Of a stretch of DNA of 64,000 nt, positions 16,300-24,854 are shown one piece after another. Each line of letters begins with the position of its first letter. The stretch's first letter is position 1. The stretch lies in the NCBI RefSeq assembly GCF_003388735.1, contig NZ_QUBQ01000006.1:62001-126000 (forward strand), given 5' to 3'. The notes beneath the pieces were generated by a model that was given only the letters and a program-made list of their open reading frames with translations, did no database searches and was not told the DNA's origin. The position numbers and the translations under genes are program-made. This DNA is from Paenibacillus paeoniae. Lineage in GTDB: Bacteria > Bacillota > Bacilli > Paenibacillales > Paenibacillaceae.

Positions 16300-18306
16300 T
16301 TATAACGTATAAATTTGTGTAACCTTACCATTAGTGAACGCTACATACTGGCTGCCATAGCTCCACACTTCTATTGTTGTCTGCTGGCTCGTTAATTTGG
16401 AAATATCATTAGGCCGTCCCCATGAAAATTCCACCTGGGTCTTATTCATGCCGATTGAGATCTTGGATGCCTTGATCGATTCCCATGTTGCGGCCGACCA
16501 GCTGTATTTCTTATAAGGGTCGTACGACAAGAACGTATACGAATCGTCCAAAACTCGTGAGACAAAATCCTTCGACATGATATCAGATTGAAGCGTATTT
16601 CCTTTGGCATCCTTAAAGACTACCTGGAAATTGTTACTGCCTACTGGAACAATGTCTGTTACCGTAACCTTGGAGAATCGCTCCCAATTTTTATAACTAT
16701 TCACCCAAAACGACTTATTCAAATATTTAACAAGCGTACCTTGTTCATCTTGTTTCTTGATCTTCGGCGTATCAGCTGATTCAATGACCATAAATGCGGA
16801 GCCAAACGATACTTTCATTTGTTGGAGCTTGGTATCCCACTGCAGCTTCGCTCCCAAAGATTTGGACAATAAACTTGCCGGGAACAATGCTTTACCCTTT
16901 TCTTCGCGGACTGCCTGTTCCATGGCAGTATCTTTGCCATTCACCTTTGCGTTCTTCTGTCCAACCTTTAGTTGAATGGTCGTCGTACCGATCGTAACGT
17001 CATACGTTTTGCTGGCTGCCGTGTAAGTGACGGTTCCTCCAAGCGATTGGAAAACGGTTTGAATCGGCAAATAAGTGACATTATTAAGATTTACGGCCCC
17101 TGTCAAGTTCTTCCCTAGCTTGGCCGTTATCGTGAGCGTTTGGCTTTTCTCGCCTGCCTTTACAGTTACTTTCGCTTCTCCTACACCTGTAACCTTATAG
17201 GAGCCGTCCTTTGCTACTTTTAACAAATGCGGCTTGTCAATCTCCATGGAATAACTCTCGTTCGATAAAGTCTCTTTATACCCGTTGTTGTATTGTTGAA
17301 CAACCTTGAAGTATATGGTATTCCCTACTGCCGGCTGTGCATTCGATGTTGTGAATTTAATCCCAGTCGATTCTGGAGCCTTGATGTTTGTAACCTTGTC
17401 GCCGACATGAACCTTCCAACTGCCATCTTGATGCTTGACTAGCATGGTGATGCCACTACTCTTAACAGTTATCGTATTATTGGGGTCGTCCACTTTTTTG
17501 GTTTCATGCAAGGTTCCATAATACGGAACAGCTTTTACTGCTTTTTCAATTCCTTTCACTTGCTTCACAAGTTTATCTTGGTCTTTGTAGCTGCCAGACA
17601 TCCACACCGTTCCGTCTTTCTTGGTAACGACAAGCGCATTGTCCGAGTTGTATTGGATATGAGCGGCATCATTCGTTAATACTTTGGGGCGGAAGGTAAC
17701 CTTTCCGTCGTTGTAATCGTAGTGATGAGCTTTCACCACCACAACTTTGCCTGTGTTGTCCATATAAGCAACGTCATTGTCGCTCGTCATTAGTAACGAT
17801 ACAATGGAGTAAGGATCTTCAACCTTATCCAACACAGCGTCACGAATATACGAATGATAGATTTCACCGCTAGTCGTCAAATAAACGTGGCTCATATAAT
17901 CTCTTTCGTAAAGGACAATATTTTTCAGTCCCTCTATTTGCTTGCCGTCATAATACCAAACCGTTCCATCCTTCTTTATATAGGCACCGTACGCTAAGTA
18001 CTTGATACTATTTTGGCTCTTGTCAACTGTTGGAAGATCATGATCATCCCAGGAAATAAGCTCTCCTTTGCTTGTTAAAGCATAGCCATACGGTTTGCCA
18101 AAAGAAGTGGCGTCTATACTGGCTTTCATATACCCGGTTGCAGCCCAAGGCCGCTTCAGCCAAAGAGTGCCGTCCTCCATCAAAATCATATCGCCTTTTA
18201 CATCCGCAATCTGTGAAGCTTTTGTTTCTGTCTGTGCTGCCCCAGCTGTCGGGATCAAGCTTACCAACAGGAACAAGCTCAACATCATTGCTGCAAACTT
18301 CCTCAT
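16300..18306 (-). CDS. Secreted protein with RCC1-like repeats and copper-amine-oxidase-N domain
   Basis: This 668-residue exported protein has a signal peptide ending near AGA. Residues about 30-300 contain repeated strands of the form KDGTVWYYDG, EDGTLWLK and KKDGTVWMSG, typical of RCC1-like propellers in Paenibacillus surface proteins. A short Ig-like section follows (about 305-395). A copper-amine-oxidase N-terminal-like domain then lies at about 400-505 (NNVTYLPIQTVFQSLGG to LGAKLQWDTKLQQMKVSFG). The last 60 residues resemble the SmpA/BamE fold (IGMNKTQVEFSWGRPNDI). Despite the name, this domain is not an oxidase and probably mediates surface binding. The gene is monocistronic with RBS AAAGGGGA. 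Confidence 0.82.
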   Translation of the reverse strand: MRKFAAMMLSLFLLVSLIPTAGAAQTETKASQIADVKGDMILMEDGTLWLKRPWAATGYMKASIDATSFGKPYGYALTSKGELISWDDHDLPTVDKSQNSIKYLAYGAYIKKDGTVWYYDGKQIEGLKNIVLYERDYMSHVYLTTSGEIYHSYIRDAVLDKVEDPYSIVSLLMTSDNDVAYMDNTGKVVVVKAHHYDYNDGKVTFRPKVLTNDAAHIQYNSDNALVVTKKDGTVWMSGSYKDQDKLVKQVKGIEKAVKAVPYYGTLHETKKVDDPNNTITVKSSGITMLVKHQDGSWKVHVGDKVTNIKAPESTGIKFTTSNAQPAVGNTIYFKVVQQYNNGYKETLSNESYSMEIDKPHLLKVAKDGSYKVTGVGEAKVTVKAGEKSQTLTITAKLGKNLTGAVNLNNVTYLPIQTVFQSLGGTVTYTAASKTYDVTIGTTTIQLKVGQKNAKVNGKDTAMEQAVREEKGKALFPASLLSKSLGAKLQWDTKLQQMKVSFGSAFMVIESADTPKIKKQDEQGTLVKYLNKSFWVNSYKNWERFSKVTVTDIVPVGSNNFQVVFKDAKGNTLQSDIMSKDFVSRVLDDSYTFLSYDPYKKYSWSAATWESIKASKISIGMNKTQVEFSWGRPNDISKLTSQQTTIEVWSYGSQYVAFTNGKVTQIYTL

Positions 18307-18473
18307 CTTACTATCCCCTTTTCCATAGTCATCCAGATATCTCGAGTTAATTCGATATATCTGCCAAAAATCCCTTCTTTTCCGACAAAGTAAATGCTAA
18401 ACGAATGTCGAGGGAACACACGGAGTGACTATACGTAATTGGTGCAAGAACGATGTCTTGATGGAAACAACTT

Positions 18474-18515
18474 AGCCTCCCGTCTATTTGAAAAAAGATC
18501 AAAAGACGGGAGGCT
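18474..18515. terminator. Strong 12-bp hairpin, probable terminator
   Basis: The perfect arms AGCCTCCCGTCT and AGACGGGAGGCT are separated by 18 bases. It lies downstream of the NADAR remnant (minus strand). T residues after the stem are few, so efficiency is uncertain. Confidence 0.55.
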
Positions 18516-18540
18516 ACGGGATTGCTTATTTATTTTTTGA

Positions 18541-19031
18541 TGGAATGCGTCTTCAACTTCAGCAGCCTTGACCCACTCGTCCGGCTGAACAAAGTAGTCA
18601 TCCTATTCTTTTAGAGCTTCAGGAGACTGTTTCCCTCTCCATTCTGACAAGTACATTATATAATCTTCGCCTGCTCCCATTCTCCAGCCCATACTAAAGG
18701 GAGGGTAATCGGGAAACGCAATCCATTGCGGCGGATAAAACTCCGGGATGTGTTCATCCAGATCGTTTCTAATTTCAATTAACAATTTTCCCAACATGTT
18801 CTGACCTTGACCGTTACCGCCGTCATCCCAGTAGGCATCGTTGGTCGTATGTTCGACTAATGTACAATCTCCTGTAAACAGAAGAATCGATTTAATACTG
18901 GAATGCTGCTGTACCTTAGCGAGAAGTGCTTCCTTCATGATTTGAATCTTGCATTCTTCCCAATCCTTACGAAGAGGCTTGCTTCTATCCCGCCCCAACG
19001 GATACTTGGCGAAATTTGAAAAGCAACCATT
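18541..19031 (-). pseudogene. NADAR (YbiA-like N-glycosidase) gene remnant
   Basis: One frame reads NGCFSNFAKYP directly joined to LGRDRSKPLRKDWEECK, then LVEHTTNDAYWDDGGNGQG and NMLGKLL. In YbiA the equivalents of the first two blocks are separated by about 40 residues that include PTSEHYFQA with the catalytic Glu, so the core is deleted in frame. A TAG lies immediately before Asn of NGCF, so the N-terminus is also gone. After LKE a TAG (18603-18605) interrupts the frame, yet it continues as DDYFVQPDEW and VKAAEVEDAFH. The glycine-rich motif is also changed (YWDDGG for YWGDGG). A 131-residue product from internal starts is conceivable but would lack the active site. Confidence 0.8.
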
Positions 19032-19061
19032 CTAAAATTAATTATAACTGGCCCACACAAT

Positions 19062-19658
19062 CTAATTATCATTTAATCCTTTTCCATTCAAAATATGCTG
19101 CGTATACTTTTCGATCCGTGACACTCTCGTTTTGGATTGCTTTGGATCAGTGAAATGAAGAAGATACGCTCTTTGCCGACCGGGCGTCAATGCCTCAAAA
19201 GCTGTTTTCAAATCAGGCATTTCATCGAATTTGCTTTGCAGCTCCTCAGGAATGGCGTATTCTGTATTCTTTTTCAACTCCACCTTCAAACCTGCCTGTT
19301 CAACCTCTATAGCTTCGTTAATATAGGCTTTCAGGGTCGTCTCCATTTCAAGGATTTGTTGAACATTAGTGAATCGGATTTGGCGTGCCGCCTGTACATT
19401 CTCCGTTTGTTGAATCAGAATCCCTTGAGGATCTTTTAACAAGGCGCCTTTGACGAACAGAAGCGCACAATATTCTCTAAATCCATGAATTAATACGACG
19501 TTGCTGTCTTGAAACGTATAACAAGGCACGCCCCACTTCAATTCTTCGGTTAGCTCACACCCAAGAACAATCATTCTTAAGTTCTCGAATTGTTCCTGCC
19601 ATTTATCAGCTCTGCCTATAAAACGATCCACTTTAGCATTCATTTTACTAGTTGTCAT
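19062..19658 (-). CDS. YdeI/OmdA family protein (DUF1801-like)
   Basis: The protein has 198 residues. The N-terminal DUF1801-like half contains ELKWGVPCYTFQDSNVVLIHGF and CALLFVKGALL. The C-terminal part has the YdeI signature AIPEELQSKFDE, the segment FEALTPGRQRAYLLH and the ending KTRVSRIEKYTQHILNGKG. YdeI-like proteins are linked to stress and bacteriocin protection in some bacteria, but the mechanism is unknown. ATG at 19658 follows GAGGAGG. A longer frame to 19748 would overlap the upstream gene and lacks an RBS. It probably follows the GNAT gene on one transcript. Confidence 0.82.
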   Translation of the reverse strand: MTTSKMNAKVDRFIGRADKWQEQFENLRMIVLGCELTEELKWGVPCYTFQDSNVVLIHGFREYCALLFVKGALLKDPQGILIQQTENVQAARQIRFTNVQQILEMETTLKAYINEAIEVEQAGLKVELKKNTEYAIPEELQSKFDEMPDLKTAFEALTPGRQRAYLLHFTDPKQSKTRVSRIEKYTQHILNGKGLNDN

Positions 19659-19711
19659 GGAGGAACCTCCTCTATTTTGTCTTTCTACGTTATCCCCAAC
19701 TGCCCCAAAAA

Positions 19712-20251
19712 TTACTTCCACTCTTCCGCCAATATGGCATATACGCAATCATCAACCCATTGGTCATGAAGTCGAAAGCTCTTGATAAAGTGGGCTTCTT
19801 TTCTAAACCCTAGTCTCTCTAGTAGATTTATATATTTTATATGATCAGGATCAACTGATCCTGTGATTCTATGTTTTTTGAGCCCCAAAAATAAATAATC
19901 TATTAATGCTTTGACCGCTTCAAAGGCGTAGCCTTGACCTTGAAACTCAGGAGAAAGGGTATAACCGATTTCAATGGATTCATCATCGCCCATAAAATGA
20001 ATACCCATATCACCAACAAGCTGCCCTTCCTTCAGGCAAACTGCTAATTGCAGCCATGAATCTCTTGTATTCGGCTCGATAGCCATATTCGCAGTGATAA
20101 AGCTTTCGACTTCGCCAATACTCTCAGGCCTCCATGATTGGTACTTATAAACCTCCGGCATAGCGCGATATTCAAAAAAAGCTTCTTTATCCTTCATTTC
20201 AAGTGTTCTAATGATTAATCTATCCGTTGCAATAATCGTAAATTGGCTCAT
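19712..20251 (-). CDS. GNAT acetyltransferase (RimJ/RimL-like)
   Basis: The protein has 179 residues. TDRLIIRTLEMKDKEAFFEYR is the standard RimJ/RimL-type opening, EIGYTLSPEFQGQGYAFEAV is the acetyl-CoA loop with QGQGY, and INLLERLGFRKEAHF closes the fold. Members acetylate protein N-termini or small amines. The gene lies 53 bp upstream of the YdeI gene on the same strand. RBS GGGGATGGAAG is moderate. Confidence 0.87.
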   Translation of the reverse strand: MSQFTIIATDRLIIRTLEMKDKEAFFEYRAMPEVYKYQSWRPESIGEVESFITANMAIEPNTRDSWLQLAVCLKEGQLVGDMGIHFMGDDESIEIGYTLSPEFQGQGYAFEAVKALIDYLFLGLKKHRITGSVDPDHIKYINLLERLGFRKEAHFIKSFRLHDQWVDDCVYAILAEEWK

Positions 20252-20371
20252 GATCTGCTTCCATCCCCTATATCAAATAATGCCTGGTAGAGCTGCTTCA
20301 AGCTATATTACAGCTTAACCTGTGTATGACTATTGTTCCCTCTATCATCTAATATAAGCATATTAGCAAGT

Positions 20372-20399
20372 TTGAAACCATCTGACCGTATATTATAAC
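20372..20399 (+). promoter_or_regulatory. Possible SigA promoter for the small lipoprotein
   Basis: TTGAAA (20372-20377), a 16-bp spacer and TATAAC (20394-20399) lie about 95 bp upstream of the start. The match is reasonable but not decisive. Confidence 0.4.
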
Positions 20400-20492
20400 T
20401 GCCTTTTATAAACTCACATGATGGAATATTTGGAAGAACAAGCAACAATTTCGTCTAAAATACGTCCATAAACTTTAAGGAGGGATTCCATC

Positions 20493-20969
20493 ATGAAATA
20501 TGTTTTCCTAATCGTTTTGCTTCTGTCTCTGACAGCTTGTACAACAATGAATGATCCTGTTGAGGAGGATCTTGTAGAGGAGAATTTCACTACATCCATA
20601 GCTGTAGTGGATACAACACTGAAAGCAAATAAAGACATTACTCTCATCACAGAATTAACTAACCTGTCAAAGCAAAGTATCTCGATTTTACATGGAGCTC
20701 CATTGATTCATGTGCAAATCTATGATGAACAAAACAACCCTCTCATAGATTCCTTTATTACGGCTACGATTGGTATTACTCATCCCTTAAAACCAAATAA
20801 GCCGTATAAGTCAGGCAGCCAGAAGGATGGCAAAACGACAATAAAAATCGAAAAAGCCGGGACATACAAGCTAATAGGAACAGCATCTTTTTCAATAGAG
20901 TTAGACGACGGGAATCGAAAAGATTTTAGAATATCATCTCAACCGGTAGAAATAACAGTGAGTGAATAA
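20493..20969 (+). CDS. Small lipoprotein with a beta-sandwich domain
   Basis: The protein has 158 residues. The lipoprotein signal ends in the lipobox LTAC at Cys16. The mature part alternates short strands (VVDTTLKANKDITLITELTN, then KAGTYKLIGTASFS) as in Ig-like or BsuPI-type domains of Bacillales lipoproteins. It should sit on the outer face of the membrane. The RBS AAGGAGGG is strong. It appears monocistronic. No specific function is recognised. Confidence 0.8.
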   Translation: MKYVFLIVLLLSLTACTTMNDPVEEDLVEENFTTSIAVVDTTLKANKDITLITELTNLSKQSISILHGAPLIHVQIYDEQNNPLIDSFITATIGITHPLKPNKPYKSGSQKDGKTTIKIEKAGTYKLIGTASFSIELDDGNRKDFRISSQPVEITVSE

Positions 20970-21066
20970 CGGCAGCCAGAAAACAGGCAAAAGAAAGAAC
21001 CTCTCACAATAGTGATGGCCCTTTTCGGATTAAATATGATTCTGTCGAAAACAAAAGAATGATGCA

Positions 21067-21113
21067 TTTTACTAAACAACAAAAAGGAGTATAATAATAT
21101 GTAATGACATATT
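21067..21113 (+). promoter_or_regulatory. Promoter with GntR-type operator for the phosphotriesterase-like gene
   Basis: TTTACT (21067-21072), a 17-bp spacer and TATAAT (21090-21095) form a promoter. ATGTAATGACAT (21099-21110), inside the imperfect palindrome AATATGTAATGACATATT, lies just downstream of the -10. The same 12-mer, inverted, occurs at 33318-33329 and 34168-34179, with a close variant at 31189-31202. The proposed regulator is the GntR protein at 33379-34128. Confidence 0.7.
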
Positions 21114-21156
21114 TACGTTCTTATATATTTGTAATCGCTGCTAAAGGGGAATTGAT

Positions 21157-22107
21157 ATGGCCATTCAAACGGTATTAGGTCCGATAGAAAAACTTGATTT
21201 TTGCCATAGCCATGAGCATTTGTTTATTGCACCTGGACATCCAGGCACTCTTAATCCTGCTTTAACGATAGACAATTATGATCTGACTAAGCAGGAAGTT
21301 GAGCATTTTTTGGCTGCAGGCGGCAAAGCTATTGTGGATGCGCAGCCATTAGGGTGCGGCCGGATGGAGAAGGAACAGGTCAGACTGGCGCAAGAGACAG
21401 GATTACAGTTAATTTTGCCTACCGGCTTTCACAAACTAAGCTTCTACCCCGACCATCATTGGATCAAGCAAGAGAGCGCCCAACAATTAGCCGCGATTTT
21501 TATACATGAACTCAAAAACGGCATGTACATCGGTACTGATCAGCATTATCCCGATACGTATATCGAAGCCAAAGCGGGATTTATTAAAGTGGCGATTGAT
21601 CAAGCCAGAATGGATGATCCCGATAAAAGATGGTTCGAAGCCGCTGCTATAGCAGCGAAAGCAACCGGATGTTCTATTATGTGTCATATTGAGTCCAGTC
21701 GTCAGGCTTGGTACTTATATCAATTCTTCAAGGAGCATGGCGTAGAAAGCAATCGAATCATTATTTGCCATCTCGACCGTTCGCTCGATGAACCCGATCA
21801 ACATATAAGAATGGCGCAAGAAGGGGTTTTTCTGGAGTATGATACGATAGGCAGATTCAAGTATCATAATGATGAGAATGAACTAGTTCATATTACGATG
21901 ATGATACGCGCCGGTTTTGGGGATCACATTTTGCTCGGTCTCGACACTACTAGAGAACGCTTAAAGTCATACCAAGGCTCGATCGGACTCACGTATCTTA
22001 TCGAATCCTTTTTACCTGGTTTAAGAAGTAAAGGGGTAACCGAACAAGAACTGGATGCGCTTATGACTACGAATCCGACACGGGCGTTTTCTATTCAAAC
22101 GCCATGA
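21157..22107 (+). CDS. Phosphotriesterase-family metal-dependent hydrolase
   Basis: This 316-residue protein has the amidohydrolase-type barrel of the PTE family. The metal ligands are visible: HEH at residues 19-21, a bridging Lys in GFIKVAI at about 145, His in CHIES at about 178, His in CHLDR at about 206 and Asp in GLDTTRERL at about 264. PTE relatives in sugar loci are often lactonases rather than organophosphatases. An operator shared with the sugar cluster starting at 22301 (minus) suggests a lactone or ester step in the same pathway. It is transcribed alone towards its own terminator. The substrate is not identified. Confidence 0.87.
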   Translation: MAIQTVLGPIEKLDFCHSHEHLFIAPGHPGTLNPALTIDNYDLTKQEVEHFLAAGGKAIVDAQPLGCGRMEKEQVRLAQETGLQLILPTGFHKLSFYPDHHWIKQESAQQLAAIFIHELKNGMYIGTDQHYPDTYIEAKAGFIKVAIDQARMDDPDKRWFEAAAIAAKATGCSIMCHIESSRQAWYLYQFFKEHGVESNRIIICHLDRSLDEPDQHIRMAQEGVFLEYDTIGRFKYHNDENELVHITMMIRAGFGDHILLGLDTTRERLKSYQGSIGLTYLIESFLPGLRSKGVTEQELDALMTTNPTRAFSIQTP

Positions 22108-22130
22108 GCTAACTTCATGACATTAATTAT

Positions 22131-22192
22131 AAACATCTTCAATGACCCATCCAGCTCACGAGTCTGGAACGATCTATTTGAAGATGTTTTTT
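22131..22192 (+). terminator. Terminator after the phosphotriesterase-like gene
   Basis: AAACATCTTCAA (22131-22142) pairs with TTGAAGATGTTT (22178-22189) and is followed by further T residues. The loop of 35 bases is long but contains complementary segments. Confidence 0.75.
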
Positions 22193-22206
22193 CATGTCAC
22201 TTTTTG

Positions 22207-22262
22207 AAACAAAAGTGCACCCCACTTGTTAATTGCTCAACTTACAAGTGAAATGCACTTTT
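22207..22262 (-). terminator. Terminator of the sugar operon
   Basis: AAAAGTGCA and TGCACTTTT form the outer stem and ACTTGT/ACAAGT the inner stem. T residues follow on the minus strand. It lies downstream of the aldo/keto reductase stop, converging with the terminator at 22131. Confidence 0.7.
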
Positions 22263-22300
22263 ATATAACAAGCCTTATTTGTCTTTATACGTTCATGCGC

Positions 22301-23278
22301 TTACCAAGAATAGACTTCAGGAGCTTCTCCTCCCGGGCCGGGGAAGATGCGGTCTAATTCTTTCATAACCGATTCGTCCAAAGAAATCTCAACAGCCCGC
22401 AAGCTATCCTTCAGCTGCTCCACTGTACGCGGCCCGATAATCGGGGCAGTCATCGCAGGATTCGCCAACACCCACGCTAACGCAACGTTAGCTTCCGACT
22501 CGCCAAGTTGTTGGCATAAGCTTGAATACTCTTCGAGCTGAGTCATATGTCTTTCAATTAATTGCGTATTGCGGCTTGTTCTCCCTGCTGCTAATTTCTT
22601 CTTCCAGTTCCCACCTAATAATCCGCCATCCAGTGGACTCCAAGCTACAATACCAATACCTTGATCCCTCGCCGCAGGAATGACTTCCAGCTCCGGCAAG
22701 CGGTTCAGCAAGCTATACTTATGCTGTTCGCAAACCAATCCCATGAACCGGCGGTTTTGAGCGGATGCCTGTGCTTTCATCAAATGCCATCCGGCAAAAT
22801 TGCTGGAGCCGACATAATCGACTTTACCCGAACGCACTTCTCTTTCAAACGCTTCCCATATTTCATCCCATGGCGTGCGACGATCAATATGATGCATGAA
22901 ATATAGATCGATGTGATCGGTTTGCAATCGTTTCAGCGATCCTTCCAGCTGTCTTCTAATTTTATAGATAGAGAGACCTTTTATATCATTCGGCTTATCA
23001 GGATCATTAATGGGCTCATAGACTTTGGTAGCAAGAACTACACGTTCTCTTCTTTGCCCGCCTTGCGCAAACCAACGACCCATAATGGATTCGGTTAGAC
23101 CGGCATTTTCGCCCCACCCATAAATATTAGCCGTATCGAAAAAGTTAATGCCGGCATCTAATGCTGCATCCATAATTTTAAAAGCTTCCCTCTCATCTGT
23201 ATCTACGCCAAAATTCATCGTACCCAGACATAAGCGGCTTACGCGCAAGCCCGATCTTCCCAAATATGAATATTCCAT
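22301..23278 (-). CDS. Aldo/keto reductase
   Basis: This 325-residue NAD(P)H-dependent reductase has the AKR barrel: LGTMNFG at the start, the catalytic Asp/Tyr in FFDTANIYGWG, Lys in ATKVYEP and His in YFMHHID. The C-terminal cofactor site reads APIIGPRTVEQLKDSL. The close match to the YdhF/YajO-like group fits sugar or aldehyde reduction. It is the last gene of the GntR operon, 12 bp after the cupin isomerase. It would reduce or oxidise a pathway intermediate. RBS AGGAGG precedes the ATG. Confidence 0.9.
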   Translation of the reverse strand: MEYSYLGRSGLRVSRLCLGTMNFGVDTDEREAFKIMDAALDAGINFFDTANIYGWGENAGLTESIMGRWFAQGGQRRERVVLATKVYEPINDPDKPNDIKGLSIYKIRRQLEGSLKRLQTDHIDLYFMHHIDRRTPWDEIWEAFEREVRSGKVDYVGSSNFAGWHLMKAQASAQNRRFMGLVCEQHKYSLLNRLPELEVIPAARDQGIGIVAWSPLDGGLLGGNWKKKLAAGRTSRNTQLIERHMTQLEEYSSLCQQLGESEANVALAWVLANPAMTAPIIGPRTVEQLKDSLRAVEISLDESVMKELDRIFPGPGGEAPEVYSW

Positions 23279-23290
23279 GGTGGTCGCCTC

Positions 23291-23869
23291 CTATTCAATC
23301 CATTTCGGATTGTCTATGATTGAACTAGCTCCGTTTTCCTCAACGATTAACTTTCTAAAGCCTTGTTGTTCAATTAAACCATACTCATGACCTGCATCCG
23401 CTCGGAAAACAAAAAAGGTAACCAGCGGTTCATTACCCGTATTAATGCTGCGATGTGCATACCGAGGCGGCACATATACGGCAGCTCCGGGAGTAAAGCG
23501 CTCTGCGCTCCATTCTCCTTCAGGATTTTCGAGCAGCAGGTATCCTTCCCCAGAGAGACAGTAGTACACTTCGCCTGTTTCCAGAATACTATGAAAATGA
23601 CCTTTCGTCATATAATATTCATTGCCTACTTTACCTGGATAAACAATACTTGTTCCAAACAACAGCTCACCGGGATGCTCCGGCAGTTTCAGCTCATAAA
23701 ACTCGTAAACTAGCGGATTATCATGTGCGATCGCTTCCTCATAAGCCCCCTGATCGGCGTACATCCCTTTCATATTGGACAAATATCTGTTTGTCGTCTC
23801 ACCTTTATCGGACAAACCATTCTTAAGATCAAATAATTGTGTAAACGGTTGTGAAAAATGTTGCATCAT
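23291..23869 (-). CDS. Cupin-type glucose-6-phosphate isomerase
   Basis: This protein of about 192 residues matches the archaeal-type GPI cupin family, which is unrelated to ordinary PGI. The metal-binding motif is GHFHSILETGEVYYCLSGEG (HxHxxxE), with a later His in PPRYAHRSIN. The C-terminus GHEYGLIEQQGF is also typical. It converts glucose-6-phosphate and fructose-6-phosphate, or a related aldose/ketose phosphate. The gene lies 15 bp after the AroE-like gene. The start is ambiguous: ATG at 23869 sits six bases after GGGG, while ATG at 23881 is too close to its AAGG. Confidence 0.82.
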   Translation of the reverse strand: MMQHFSQPFTQLFDLKNGLSDKGETTNRYLSNMKGMYADQGAYEEAIAHDNPLVYEFYELKLPEHPGELLFGTSIVYPGKVGNEYYMTKGHFHSILETGEVYYCLSGEGYLLLENPEGEWSAERFTPGAAVYVPPRYAHRSINTGNEPLVTFFVFRADAGHEYGLIEQQGFRKLIVEENGASSIIDNPKWIE

Positions 23870-23884
23870 CCTGATCCCCATCCT

Positions 23885-24826
23885 TCAACTGCGTATCGAA
23901 TTTGATATTTTTTCGATTTCATCAAACTTCTCATCCGTCATTTCAATGTTAAATACTTCCGCAATCACTTGTGTCCAGCCATGCAAGAAATAGACCCAGC
24001 CATCCTCTACTGTCAGCTCACATTTCTCTTGTGCTTGAAAGGCTTGCTTCAGCATGGTCAAATCACCCCGATAATTCAGCTCCCATATCAAGCTTTGAAG
24101 CGGAAAATCTACGTTATCCGATAGTGGCGAACCCGGGCGATCCTTACCAAGACCGGTTGCATTCACAATTAAAGAATGAGGGGAAATCGGAGATAATACT
24201 TCGTTATTATCTCCGGAGTTAGGACATAGATAGAATTGAGACTCTACATCCGGACGCAGCTCCTTCACAATTCTCTCAATCTCATCCAATCTAGGCTGAC
24301 TTCTATTGGTTACAATAATACGAGAAGGGATATTATGGCCATGCTTCTCCTGTAAGAGGTATGAACAAATGGCTATTGCGCTTCCGCCTGCACCCATAAT
24401 AAACAAGTCGCCCTTGTGATCGCTCCAGTAATTAGCGGGAATAAAGGCTTCCATAGCAAGACCACTTGTAATGGGGTCCTTCGCATGGCCGATTAGCTTG
24501 CCGTCTCGTTTGGAAATGGACGAAAGCTCACCAAAGCTCCTTGCAAAGGGATCGAATTCATCAAATAAATCCTTCGCTGCGTGATACAAATCAATTTTGT
24601 GCGTCGTCACTAACGCTCCAAGCGAAAGCTCATCCCCTTTAATGAACTCCACGACTTCACGATAGGTTTCAGCGGCCGCATGAATCTCGATATCAATCCC
24701 TTTGATCACGACATCCCCAAGATCCAGGATATCCGCCCATTTAGGAAAAAGCGTCATGATGGAGGACTTCCCCGTAGTTACACCGATAAAATACATCGTT
24801 GGTTTCGTTGCCTTTTCAAATTTCAT
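23885..24826 (-). CDS. Shikimate dehydrogenase-like protein
   Basis: This protein of about 313 residues has the AroE architecture. The N-terminal substrate domain includes GALVTTHKIDLYHAAKD with the catalytic Lys in the TTHK position of the usual VTxPxK. A Rossmann loop reads IMGAGGSAIAICSYLL, followed by NRSQPRLDEI and VNATGLGKD. It differs from biosynthetic AroE (about 280 residues) in lacking the Pro of VTxPxK and in its operon, so it probably oxidises a different hydroxylated acid or cyclitol. It sits between a hydroxyacid dehydrogenase and a sugar-phosphate isomerase. ATG at 24826 is preferred over the overlapping GTG at 24838. Confidence 0.78.
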   Translation of the reverse strand: MKFEKATKPTMYFIGVTTGKSSIMTLFPKWADILDLGDVVIKGIDIEIHAAAETYREVVEFIKGDELSLGALVTTHKIDLYHAAKDLFDEFDPFARSFGELSSISKRDGKLIGHAKDPITSGLAMEAFIPANYWSDHKGDLFIMGAGGSAIAICSYLLQEKHGHNIPSRIIVTNRSQPRLDEIERIVKELRPDVESQFYLCPNSGDNNEVLSPISPHSLIVNATGLGKDRPGSPLSDNVDFPLQSLIWELNYRGDLTMLKQAFQAQEKCELTVEDGWVYFLHGWTQVIAEVFNIEMTDEKFDEIEKISNSIRS

Positions 24827-24854
24827 CTTGTGATCCACTCCTCGTCGTTACAGC

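Noticed and set aside
19659..19748. N-terminal extension of the YdeI-like gene
   Set aside because: It would overlap the upstream GNAT gene and has no RBS, while GAGGAGG sits before the ATG at 19658.
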